A stretch of DNA of 64,000 nucleotides, from the NCBI GenBank assembly GCA_937974555.1, contig CALJKR010000031.1, forward strand, positions 5,738-69,737, read 5' to 3'. Under the pieces are notes generated by a model. It saw only the letters and a list, made by a program, of their open reading frames with translations, was not told the DNA's origin and did no database searches. The stretch's first letter is position 1; each line of letters begins with the position of its first letter. This DNA is from an uncultured Flavobacteriales bacterium. GTDB taxonomy: Bacteria; Bacteroidota; Bacteroidia; Flavobacteriales_D; Sanyastnellaceae. Below are positions 1 to 7,358 of the stretch, one piece after another. A program made the translations under genes and the position numbers.

Positions 1-643
1 AGTTGTTGAATGTGCCGGCAACAAAAACACCAGCGGCATCCACCGTTTGGTTGGTCATGTCCACGCGCAATACCACCATGGTGGGCACAGCGGCCGTTCC
101 GGAACAAACGCAGTTGGCATCAACAACGTCATTGGTGGTTTCTACGTTTCCATCATCACAACTGTTTCCAATAATCAAGCATGAACCATCATCAGTATTG
201 GCTTGCGCGTCGTAGTTGCAGGCGTTGCTGTCGGTGCAACCATTGACGGTAGGAACAGGACAGTTGTCACATGAACCAAAACATACGACTGGCAAAATCA
301 GATCGGTGGAGACCACATCCACATAGCGATTGAATCCACCAAAGCCGTCGTTCCAACCACAGGCAGTAGGAACGGATTCATTGGTTCCCCATGCATCGCC
401 ATTGAGGTACTTGAATTGATAACTGGTGTTGGCGGCCACATCCACGGTCACTGTGTAAATGCCATCTCCATCCGAATCAGTCATCACTGTTCCATTGGCT
501 GACCAGCCTTGGAAACTGCCCGCAACGTGCACCCCATTGGGCGAAACCGTTTGCAAACTCATGTTCACTTGGAAAGTGATGCTCACAGCATAGCTCAGTA
601 ACTGCGCTGTGAATAAGGAAAGAAATAATATTGTCTTTTTCAT
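1..643 (-). CDS. Secreted repeat protein, N-terminal part (cut by window edge)
   Basis: The reading frame opens at the ATG at 643 and stays open for 214 codons to the window edge, so the C-terminus is missing. Residues 1-20 form a signal peptide (MKKTILFLSL start). Residues 21-110 look like a starch-binding or CBM20/48-like beta-sandwich (VHVAGSFQGW, then SYQFKYLNGD), and a second copy begins near residue 189 (VFVAGTFNN). Between them lie two Cys-rich motifs common in secreted Bacteroidota proteins: GCTDSNACNY at 135-144, and SCDDGN with CVCSG at 161-182. The modular make-up suggests a large exported protein, perhaps with a T9SS sorting domain in the missing part. That last point is inference. 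Substrate unknown. Confidence 0.8.
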   Translation of the reverse strand, partial: MKKTILFLSLFTAQLLSYAVSITFQVNMSLQTVSPNGVHVAGSFQGWSANGTVMTDSDGDGIYTVTVDVAANTSYQFKYLNGDAWGTNESVPTACGWNDGFGGFNRYVDVVSTDLILPVVCFGSCDNCPVPTVNGCTDSNACNYDAQANTDDGSCLIIGNSCDDGNVETTNDVVDANCVCSGTAAVPTMVVLRVDMTNQTVDAAGVFVAGTFNN

Positions 644-751
644 GGTTCGGGTAAAAGATTCACCCAAATATACATGAAAGACTGAAGAACATTTTTCTGA
701 GATTATCAAGTTTTAGCATCCGCCGACCCAAAAAAAGTGCATTTTTGTTGG

Positions 752-1492
752 GTGAGAAATCTAATCGTCATTTTCGTACTCTTGGTCGCTGGCTCCGCTC
801 AGGGACAAAAGATTCGTATCAAGGGAAAGGTTTTGGAGGAGCGCGGACAACCTGTGGCCAATTCGATTGTCTTGAATACCCACACGCAAAAGGGCGCTTA
901 TGGTCTTCCGGATGGTCACTTTATTATCGAATGCAACAAAACGGATACGCTGACCATCACCTGCTTGGGTTATTACTCCAGGCAGATTTGTTTCAAGGAT
1001 TCGGTACTTAAAGAGGTGTATTATCCCACGGTGTATTTGATGGATCGCGTATACACCTACAGTACGCTGCATATTTTTGCTCCGAGGGATTTGGAAGATA
1101 TCCAAAAGGACATTCAATCACTGGGCTACAATGAAAGTGATTATATGTTGAGCGGAATCAATGCTGCTATGTCGCCCATTACTTTTTTATACCAACAGCT
1201 TTCCAAAAAGGAAGCCAGCAAGAGAGTAGTGGCCGAACTAAAGAACGAGGATCGTCGGCGTGACCTCCTCAAGGAGTTGTTTCAGATTTATGTCGATTAC
1301 CAAATCATCGACCTGACGACAGAAGAATTTGATGACTTTATCACCTACCTCAATGTCAGTGATGAATTCTTGATACAATCTTCGCAATATGAATTCTTGG
1401 TCTACGTCAAGGAGCGCTTCAGAGACTATCAAGTCATGCGCCGCAATGATACCCAATTCAAGAAAGAGGATTTTGATTTCGATAAAGAATAG
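752..1492 (+). CDS. Secreted protein with carboxypeptidase-regulatory-like domain
   Basis: About 246 residues. No ATG is available near the start. A GTG at 752 gives a clean signal peptide ending in GSAQGQ; an in-frame GTG at 737 would add five residues. After the signal peptide a short beta-rich segment (IRIKGKVLEERGQPVANSI) resembles the carboxypeptidase D regulatory-like domain (PF13715 type) found in many exported Bacteroidota proteins. The remainder, roughly residues 100-246, is charged and helical and matches no family I recognise. The protein is probably periplasmic or surface exposed. It stands alone and is followed by a GCAAAG-rich repeat. Function unknown. Confidence 0.7.
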   Translation: MRNLIVIFVLLVAGSAQGQKIRIKGKVLEERGQPVANSIVLNTHTQKGAYGLPDGHFIIECNKTDTLTITCLGYYSRQICFKDSVLKEVYYPTVYLMDRVYTYSTLHIFAPRDLEDIQKDIQSLGYNESDYMLSGINAAMSPITFLYQQLSKKEASKRVVAELKNEDRRRDLLKELFQIYVDYQIIDLTTEEFDDFITYLNVSDEFLIQSSQYEFLVYVKERFRDYQVMRRNDTQFKKEDFDFDKE

Positions 1493-1585
1493 TTCGTTGC
1501 GTTCTTAGCGAAAATCTTTGCCAACCCTGCGTTAAAAAATAATCGCAAAGCCCGCAAAGTATCCGCAAAGCCCGCCAAGGAAATA
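1493..1585. repeat. Intergenic GCAAAG-rich repeat, copy 1
   Basis: The intergenic segment holds several GCAAAG/CTTTGC units. The left half carries them in one orientation (TGCGTTCTTAGCG, TCTTTGCC) and the right half in the other (CGCAAAGCCCGCAAAG, CCGCAAAGCCCGCC), so the whole could fold as a long imperfect hairpin. An 18-base core at 1542-1559 recurs exactly at 7224-7241. Similar CGCAAAG-rich intergenic repeats are, as I recall, widespread in Bacteroidota and other phyla. Confidence 0.6.
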
Positions 1586-1590
1586 TCTGC

Positions 1591-4416
1591 TTACTTCGCT
1601 TTCTCAATCAACGCATCACCTTTCGCCGAGGCGTCGCTCACCAATTTGTCCGCTTTGGCATTGGCTTCTTTGATGCTCTTGGCATGTGCTTGGTCTGCCT
1701 TCTTTTTCATCTCTTCCGCTAATTTTTTATTGGCGATTTTTTCCAATGGATTGCCGCCCTTGTTGGCCAATTTATCGGCTTCTTTGTAGGCATCTGCTTT
1801 GGCTTTGTCTGCGGCTGCTTTGGCGTCGGCTTTCAATTTATCGGCTTGTGCTTGCGCTTCTTTGACCATTCTTTCTTTTTCTGCTTGAGCCTTTTCTAAT
1901 GCGTCGTTTTTCAACTCAGTCACTTTCTCCATTACTTGTTCTTTCACCATCTCCACAGCCTGCTCTTTCAAATCTTGCACGGCCTCTTCTCCCAAAGCTT
2001 TGCTGGTGACCTTGACGTCTGGATTTTTCACATCTCCTGTGATGCGGGCGATTAAGTTGATTTTATTTCCTGTCTTGAGGTTGGTGCCTAACTTATTGTT
2101 GATTTGTCCCAAGAAGCTGTTGGCTTGATTGACAACGCCTGAAGGGAATTTATCAAACGGTATGTCGGTCTCGATGGTGTAATCAATCTTTTCCTCTAGG
2201 GTAGCTGAGCCTTCCATTTTAACGGGGATATCATCTACTTTGAATGTAAATGGGTCAAATTTGATTACGCCGTTTTTGATGACAAATCCTACATTGATGT
2301 CTTTTAAGGTCACGGGCTTTTTCCATTTGTCCATGTTGACTTTCTCAGCCACTTTTACGATTGGAGCGTAATTGCTCACGACAATTTCTTGTGTCATCAA
2401 ACGGCCGTTAGCATCCACGCTGCTGTTGATGGGCATCATCTGACGATCCAAAAGGGATTTCATGTTCATTTTGATGGAAACCTTACCGTTGCAGGATTGC
2501 GCCATGCTGGACCATTTGCCCAACGTTGCAAAGGTTTTGATGGTGGTTTGGATGTCTACTTGATTCAAAGCAAAGTCCATGTCCACGCGGGGATGGTGAC
2601 CTTCATCTCCATCATACAAACCGTTTAAAACAACATTTCCTCCCAAACCGTTCAATCCCAAATCTCTGAAAATGGCGGTGCCATGGTCGATTTTGATTTC
2701 ACCACCTACTTGGGTAAAGGTGGCTTTGTCATACAACAGTTGATCAATCTTGGAACGCAAGGTGAAGTCGATGTTGTTGGGTAAAATGACTACAGCAGAA
2801 GTGGTATCAGGGGATGCATTGGCTTCATTGGGTGCCGAAGCCGGTGCGTCTGAAGAGGTTGTCATAAAATCGTTGATATTGATTTTGGGAGAGTAAAAAT
2901 CCAATGATCCAATGAGCTTCTCATCGTTGATGGCATACTCCAAATAATGACTCAAAGCGCCCTTCATTTTCATTTCACTGTTGCCTACTTTGATGTCCAG
3001 TTGGTTCAGTAGCGCTTGCTCTGGATCAAAGGTCAAATTCATTTTGTGCAATAGGATGTCATAGGGCAATGAGTCACTTTCATAATCCATTTCGGTGATG
3101 TCGAGTTTTCCTTGCGCTTGTAAATCGGCAACTTTTCCTTTTTCAGCGGCACTGACATGTCCTTTGAACATCATGTCGGCATCGATGATTCCCGTGAGTT
3201 TTTCTTCTTTTCCAATCGGAATAACATCTTTTAGTGTAGCCAGGTTGATGTTGAATTTGCCCATGAAGTCAATGTAGGGATCGCTTTCTGGTGTTTTTAA
3301 ATGCAACTTCATGTCAACAGGATTTCCGCCAACACTCAAATGGCACTTGTCCATGTCGATGGTGGTGTTGTCTTCGTTATTCATATCGGCGACAATGGCC
3401 AATTTCAACTGCACGTCATCCACACTTTTAGGTAGGTCGGGATACTTGAATCTTCCGTTTTCAATTCCAACATTCAATCCAATTCCGGGCATGCTCTTGT
3501 CGTTGTAAGTTCCTTTGACATAGCCTTTCAACTCAATTTTCCCACTTGCATCAACGCCTTCCAAGTCTTTTGCAAATTCCATCGGGACCATGGAGAGCAG
3601 ATTTTTGAAATCGGTTTTGGTTGCGCCAAATTGAATGTCCATGTCGATGTCTTCTTCGGGCATGTTCACCCAACCGTTCATTTGCAAATACAATTGGTTC
3701 AATCGGATCTCGTTGTCCTTGAATTCAAATCGCATTTTATCCATGTCCATCAAAAGATCAGCCTTGATTTCTGTTTCTGCTTTGCTAGCATAGGTTACGC
3801 CATCAAACCAAAAAGTAGTTTCATCCGCAGTGGTATAGGTAGATAGGGTAGTAATGGCATCGGCCAAATCACCAGATCCTTCGTGGTTCAGGTTTTTAAA
3901 ATCCATGACCATCGCCAAGCTCTTGTCATCGTATCGGATATTTCCTTTTTCGATAGCGTATTTTTTCAAAGCCACATTGACGGGTTTAGAAGGTTCTTCG
4001 GGCTGAACCACTTTGGCGCTGTCGGGAATGGTGATGTCATAGTTGGCCGTTCCATCTGCCATGACACGAACATCCATGGTGGGCTCATCCAATAAAATTT
4101 GGGTGACTTCAATGTTGTCAGTGAAAAGACTTTTGATATTGATGACAACGGTAAAATCTTTGATATTGGCCAGCGTGACATTTTCAAATGGGGCGTGATT
4201 CACCACTTTAAGGTCATTGATGGTAACGCGCAAATGAGGAAAATTGCGGAGCAAACTCAAGTCGACATCAGAGAAGCTTACTGTAGCCTTCAAATTCTCG
4301 TTGGCTTTCTTTTGCACCACTTCGTATATTTTGCCTTCAAATGCAAAAGGGAGAATGGCCAAAAGGAGGATCAAAGATGCCAATACGATTCCGGTAATTT
4401 TCAATGCTTTTTTCAT
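1591..4416 (-). CDS. AsmA-family protein with C-terminal coiled-coil tail
   Basis: 941 residues. An N-terminal membrane anchor (residues 7-26) is followed by a long beta-rich AsmA/TamB-like body facing the periplasm; the family is linked to outer-membrane biogenesis and lipid transport between membranes. Seen here: the AsmA-type opening (ATVSFSDVDLSLLRNFPHLR) and a C-terminal AsmA-like region around residues 640-800. The last 120 or so residues are almost all Lys, Ala, Glu and Asp (ADKLKADAKAAADKAKADA) and should form a helical coiled coil. The ATG overlaps the aroC stop codon by ATGA, so the two are probably translationally coupled, downstream of a glycosyltransferase gene. Exact role in this organism unknown. 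Confidence 0.85.
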   Translation of the reverse strand: MKKALKITGIVLASLILLLAILPFAFEGKIYEVVQKKANENLKATVSFSDVDLSLLRNFPHLRVTINDLKVVNHAPFENVTLANIKDFTVVINIKSLFTDNIEVTQILLDEPTMDVRVMADGTANYDITIPDSAKVVQPEEPSKPVNVALKKYAIEKGNIRYDDKSLAMVMDFKNLNHEGSGDLADAITTLSTYTTADETTFWFDGVTYASKAETEIKADLLMDMDKMRFEFKDNEIRLNQLYLQMNGWVNMPEEDIDMDIQFGATKTDFKNLLSMVPMEFAKDLEGVDASGKIELKGYVKGTYNDKSMPGIGLNVGIENGRFKYPDLPKSVDDVQLKLAIVADMNNEDNTTIDMDKCHLSVGGNPVDMKLHLKTPESDPYIDFMGKFNINLATLKDVIPIGKEEKLTGIIDADMMFKGHVSAAEKGKVADLQAQGKLDITEMDYESDSLPYDILLHKMNLTFDPEQALLNQLDIKVGNSEMKMKGALSHYLEYAINDEKLIGSLDFYSPKININDFMTTSSDAPASAPNEANASPDTTSAVVILPNNIDFTLRSKIDQLLYDKATFTQVGGEIKIDHGTAIFRDLGLNGLGGNVVLNGLYDGDEGHHPRVDMDFALNQVDIQTTIKTFATLGKWSSMAQSCNGKVSIKMNMKSLLDRQMMPINSSVDANGRLMTQEIVVSNYAPIVKVAEKVNMDKWKKPVTLKDINVGFVIKNGVIKFDPFTFKVDDIPVKMEGSATLEEKIDYTIETDIPFDKFPSGVVNQANSFLGQINNKLGTNLKTGNKINLIARITGDVKNPDVKVTSKALGEEAVQDLKEQAVEMVKEQVMEKVTELKNDALEKAQAEKERMVKEAQAQADKLKADAKAAADKAKADAYKEADKLANKGGNPLEKIANKKLAEEMKKKADQAHAKSIKEANAKADKLVSDASAKGDALIEKAK

Positions 4417-5471
4417 GCGTTTTCTATAAGGGTTTCTAAATATGCGTTATACAAGGTGATTGCCGTTAGTGCCTCCACCACGGGAACGGCCCTGATGGCG
4501 ACGCAAGGGTCATGACGACCTTCAATTTGAATGGAAGTCGTCTCGTTGTTTTTGTCTATCGTCTGTTGCGTTTGGGCGATGCTGCTCGTGGGTTTAAAAC
4601 CCACTTTAAACCAGATGTCTTTTCCATTGGATATTCCAGCGGTGATTCCACCGTCGTGGTTGGTGCCTCCCACTACGGCATCATTGTTTTGGCTTCCGTA
4701 TTTGAAAGTGGATGAAAAACCATCTCCCATTTCAAAACCTTTGACGGCATTTAAGGTGAACATTGCATGGGCCAACTCCGCGTTGAGTTTTTCATACATG
4801 GGTGACCCCCAGCCCAATGGGACTCCCTCTGCTACGCAACAGACAATACCTCCAACGCTATCTTGGTTGGCTCTGGCTTTTTCCAATAGTTGGATCATGC
4901 GCTCGCTGGTTGCAGGATCCGGGCAGCGAACTGGACTTTCGTCCACCTCATTGAGATTCAAAAATGCATAGCTTTTGGGAACGAGGATATCTTTCATGGA
5001 AGAGAGATAGCCTCTGATTTGAATGCCCTTTTGCGCCAATAGTTGTTGAGCGATTGCTCCGGCCAACACACGGCATGCGGTTTCTCTGGCTGAACTTCTT
5101 CCGCCCCCACGTGGATCTCGATGACCATATTTTTTTTCGTAAACAAAATCAGCGTGACCAGGTCGGTACACATCCGCCAATTTTTGATAGTCTTGGCTTT
5201 TTTGATCTTTGTTGTAAATGACAAATGCAATCGGAGCACCTGTGGTCTTGCCCTCGAAAATTCCAGACAAAAATTGAACATCGTCCTCTTCCTTTCTCGG
5301 TGTCACCCAATTGTTTTGTCCCGGTTTCCGGCGTGCCATGCAGCGGGCAAGATGCTCCATGTCCAGTGTTATTCCAGAAGGACAACCATCAATCACACCG
5401 CCAATTGCAGTGCCGTGTGACTCACCAAACGTTGTGAGCGCAAAGTGCTTTCCTATGCGATTGGTGGCCAT
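4413..5471 (-). CDS. aroC: Chorismate synthase
   Basis: 352 residues, normal family length. Converts 5-enolpyruvylshikimate-3-phosphate to chorismate, the last shikimate step, using reduced FMN. Signatures seen: GESHG at 16-20, RPGHAD at 103-108, GGGRSSARET at 122-131 and GRHDPCVAIRAVP near 320. The start MATNRIGKHF at 5471 is chosen because it fits the family; longer in-frame starts would run into the upstream gene. It follows the glycosyltransferase stop by one base and overlaps the AsmA gene by four, so it sits mid-operon. aroB and aroQ lie elsewhere in the window, so the shikimate genes are scattered. Confidence 0.97.
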   Translation of the reverse strand: MATNRIGKHFALTTFGESHGTAIGGVIDGCPSGITLDMEHLARCMARRKPGQNNWVTPRKEEDDVQFLSGIFEGKTTGAPIAFVIYNKDQKSQDYQKLADVYRPGHADFVYEKKYGHRDPRGGGRSSARETACRVLAGAIAQQLLAQKGIQIRGYLSSMKDILVPKSYAFLNLNEVDESPVRCPDPATSERMIQLLEKARANQDSVGGIVCCVAEGVPLGWGSPMYEKLNAELAHAMFTLNAVKGFEMGDGFSSTFKYGSQNNDAVVGGTNHDGGITAGISNGKDIWFKVGFKPTSSIAQTQQTIDKNNETTSIQIEGRHDPCVAIRAVPVVEALTAITLYNAYLETLIENA

Positions 5472-5472
5472 C

Positions 5473-6417
5473 TTAAAATTCCTCTTCGATTTGATATTCG
5501 TTGCGGTGCGCAGCATTGCGAACGACTAATTCTCCCAAGAAACCTGCGAGAAACAATTGCGTTCCAATAATCATGCTGGTCAATGCCAAATAAAATACGG
5601 ATTGCTCCGCGATATTTTTTTCTGGAATGCCTTGCGCCAGGCAGTATACTTTGTTTCCCCCCAAATAAAGGAAGGAAAGAAATCCAATCATGAAAACGAT
5701 GCTTCCCAAGCTTCCAAAAAAGTGCATGGGTTTTTTTCCAAATCGGGAAATGAAAACAATGGATTGTAAATCTAAAAATCCATTGATAAATCGTTCCCAG
5801 CCAAACTTGGATACACCATGTTTTCTAGGATAGTGTTGCACCACCTTTTCTGTGATCTTCTTAAAGCCTGCACGATGAGCCAAAATGGGGATATAGCGAT
5901 GCATCTCACCATAGACTTCGATTCGTTTGATGACCTTGTTCTTGTAAGCTTTCAACCCACAATTAAAGTCGTTCAAATGAATGCCACTCATTTTACGGGT
6001 TGCCCAATTGTACAATTTGGTTGGGATTGTTTTGGAAAGGGGGTCATGGCGTTTTTTCTTGAAGCCACTCACCAAATCCCAACCATCTTCGGTGATCATT
6101 CGATGCAACTCCGGAATTTCGTCGGGGGAGTCTTGTAAGTCAGCATCCATGGTGATTACGACATCGCCTTTGGCCTTTTGAAATCCTACATGCAAAGCAG
6201 CACTCTTTCCGTAATTCTGAGCAAATTGAATTCCGTGTATGGGAAATTGTGATTTTAATTCTTGGATCACTTTCCATGAATCATCGGTACTTCCGTCGTC
6301 CACCAAAATCACCTCGTACTGAAAATTATTTTCAGTCATCACGCGATGGATCCAAGTGCACAATTCACGCAGGGATTCATCTTCATTATACAAAGGGACG
6401 ACTACAGAAATATCCAT
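5473..6417 (-). CDS. GT2 family glycosyltransferase, membrane-anchored (DPM1/GtrB-like)
   Basis: 314 residues. The N-terminal GT-A domain has VVVPLYNEDESL at 5-16, DGSTDD at 41-46 and the metal-binding DADLQD at 91-96. Two C-terminal transmembrane helices lie near 230-252 and 275-298. This architecture matches polyprenyl-phosphate sugar transferases of the DPM1/GtrB/ArnC group, which load a sugar onto undecaprenyl phosphate at the cytoplasmic membrane; the sugar cannot be read from sequence. The frame stays open upstream to 6621, but that would cross the SRP RNA gene. A minus-strand -7 box at 6434-6441 supports MDISVVVPLY at 6417. First gene of an operon with aroC and the AsmA gene. Confidence 0.88.
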   Translation of the reverse strand: MDISVVVPLYNEDESLRELCTWIHRVMTENNFQYEVILVDDGSTDDSWKVIQELKSQFPIHGIQFAQNYGKSAALHVGFQKAKGDVVITMDADLQDSPDEIPELHRMITEDGWDLVSGFKKKRHDPLSKTIPTKLYNWATRKMSGIHLNDFNCGLKAYKNKVIKRIEVYGEMHRYIPILAHRAGFKKITEKVVQHYPRKHGVSKFGWERFINGFLDLQSIVFISRFGKKPMHFFGSLGSIVFMIGFLSFLYLGGNKVYCLAQGIPEKNIAEQSVFYLALTSMIIGTQLFLAGFLGELVVRNAAHRNEYQIEEEF

Positions 6418-6433
6418 TTCAATGCTTTTGCTA

Positions 6434-6441
6434 CAAATGTA
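6434..6441 (-). promoter_or_regulatory. -7 box of the glycosyltransferase-aroC operon
   Basis: On the minus strand this reads TACATTTG, an exact match to the Bacteroidota -7 consensus TAnnTTTG. It lies 17 bases upstream of the ATG at 6417. I see no convincing -33 element at the expected distance. It is divergent from the SRP RNA promoter. Confidence 0.5.
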
Positions 6442-6466
6442 ATTCTTTCGAATTGAAATTTCTTTT

Positions 6467-6496
6467 TTTGCATAAAGCAGTTTGTGTTTACATTTG
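6467..6496 (+). promoter_or_regulatory. Promoter of the SRP RNA gene
   Basis: A TTTG(CA) element at 6467-6470 and a perfect -7 box TACATTTG at 6489-6496 are separated by 18 bp, the layout of Bacteroidota housekeeping promoters. The RNA's first paired bases begin 7 nt after the -7 box, as expected for a transcription start. Confidence 0.7.
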
Positions 6497-6502
6497 CCCC
6501 CG

Positions 6503-6600
6503 AAGGCAAGTCTCATACGACCAGCTCCTGTCAAATCCTCCAGGGTCGGAAGGCAGCAAAGGTAGATGGTTGTAGCGGTGCGATATGAGGGGCTTGCCTT
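6503..6600 (+). ncRNA. ffs: Signal recognition particle RNA, small bacterial (4.5S) type
   Basis: The universally conserved Ffh-binding apical region is present: GGGTCGGAAGGCAGCAAAGG at 6543-6562, equivalent to GGTCCGGAAGGAAGCAGCC in E. coli 4.5S RNA, including the GGAA tetraloop. The ends pair: AAGGCAAG at 6503-6510 with CTTGCCTT at 6593-6600, and CTCATA at 6512-6517 with TATGAG at 6584-6589, giving one long hairpin of about 98 nt. A T-rich run (ACTTTTTTC) follows as a likely terminator. With Ffh the RNA targets nascent membrane and secreted proteins to the translocon. No Alu domain is visible. Confidence 0.93.
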
Positions 6601-6613
6601 TACTTTTTTCACT

Positions 6614-7132
6614 ATGAACACCGACCGCTTTCTAAAATCTTATCGTCAAAAGGCCTACAGAGACAAAAAGAAGCTCACTGCTTTTTTAACGGCGTTGGTC
6701 AAGAAAGGTGATAAATCCATTTATCCCATGGTGAGAAAGGCAGAGAAATATGCTTGGACCAAGGTGGATTGTACCCAATGCGGCAATTGTTGCAAAACCA
6801 TGACTCCTACGTGGAAAAAGTCAGAAGTTAAAAAATTGGCCACGCATCTTGGAATGACTTATCAAGAATTTTTTGATAAATGGTTGTACGTCGAAGAGTC
6901 TACTGGGGACATCTGCAACAATTCTACTCCTTGCCAATTTTTAGACAATCAATCGGGATTGTGCACGGTTTATGAACTTCGCCCACATGATTGCGCCAAG
7001 TTTCCGCATTTGCACCGAAAAGATTTTTTTGATCAAGCGGAGTTGTATGCGGCCAATTTGCATCGATGTCCTGCCACCTATGAGGCCATGAAGCATTTGT
7101 ATGATTTGGCTAACGCAGTCAAAAGCAAGTAA
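6614..7132 (+). CDS. YkgJ-family cysteine-cluster protein
   Basis: 172 residues from MNTDRFLKSY at 6614; an upstream start would lie inside the SRP RNA gene. Residues 53-60 form CTQCGNCC, and further cysteines follow at 101, 107, 117 and 127 (RPHDCAKFPH). This is the pattern of the YkgJ/UPF0153 family (PF03692), proposed to bind zinc or an iron-sulfur cluster. No enzyme activity is established for the family. The gene starts only 14 bases after the SRP RNA, so it may be transcribed by read-through. A copy of the GCAAAG-rich repeat follows. Confidence 0.88.
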   Translation: MNTDRFLKSYRQKAYRDKKKLTAFLTALVKKGDKSIYPMVRKAEKYAWTKVDCTQCGNCCKTMTPTWKKSEVKKLATHLGMTYQEFFDKWLYVEESTGDICNNSTPCQFLDNQSGLCTVYELRPHDCAKFPHLHRKDFFDQAELYAANLHRCPATYEAMKHLYDLANAVKSK

Positions 7133-7262
7133 AACTCCGCGACTTCCTCGACCTCCGCGGATTCTCTGCGTCCTTTGCGTTATATTTTTATCTCAGTATC
7201 AGATCGGATGAATGTGTTCATGTATCGCAAAGCCCGCAAAGATTTTCGCAAAGTTCGCAAGG
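7133..7262. repeat. Intergenic GCAAAG-rich repeat, copy 2
   Basis: Same architecture as the copy at 1493-1585. The left part has CTCTGCGTCCTTTGCG; the right part has CGCAAAGCCCGCAAAG, then TTCGCAAAGTTCGCAAGG. The 18-base core at 7224-7241 is identical to 1542-1559. Both copies follow the 3' end of a plus-strand gene. Confidence 0.6.
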
Positions 7263-7311
7263 TAACTTGATTCCATTCTCATTCTCATATTCCTTTCCTT
7301 TCACCATTTTT

Positions 7312-7341
7312 TTTGCATTTCCACTGAAATGTTTACCTTTG
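7312..7341 (+). promoter_or_regulatory. Promoter of the gene at 7359
   Basis: TTTG(CA) at 7312-7315, then 18 bp, then TACCTTTG at 7334-7341, matching the Bacteroidota -33/-7 pattern and the same spacing as the SRP RNA promoter. Because the -7 box ends at 7341, an in-frame ATG at 7329 would not be transcribed, which favours 7359 or 7365 as the start. Confidence 0.6.
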
Positions 7342-7358
7342 GTTTTGTAAGGAAAATC

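Noticed and set aside
6418..6621. N-terminal extension of the glycosyltransferase
   Set aside because: It crosses the SRP RNA gene and both divergent promoters, and has no glycosyltransferase-like sequence. The family start is MDISVVVPLY at 6417.
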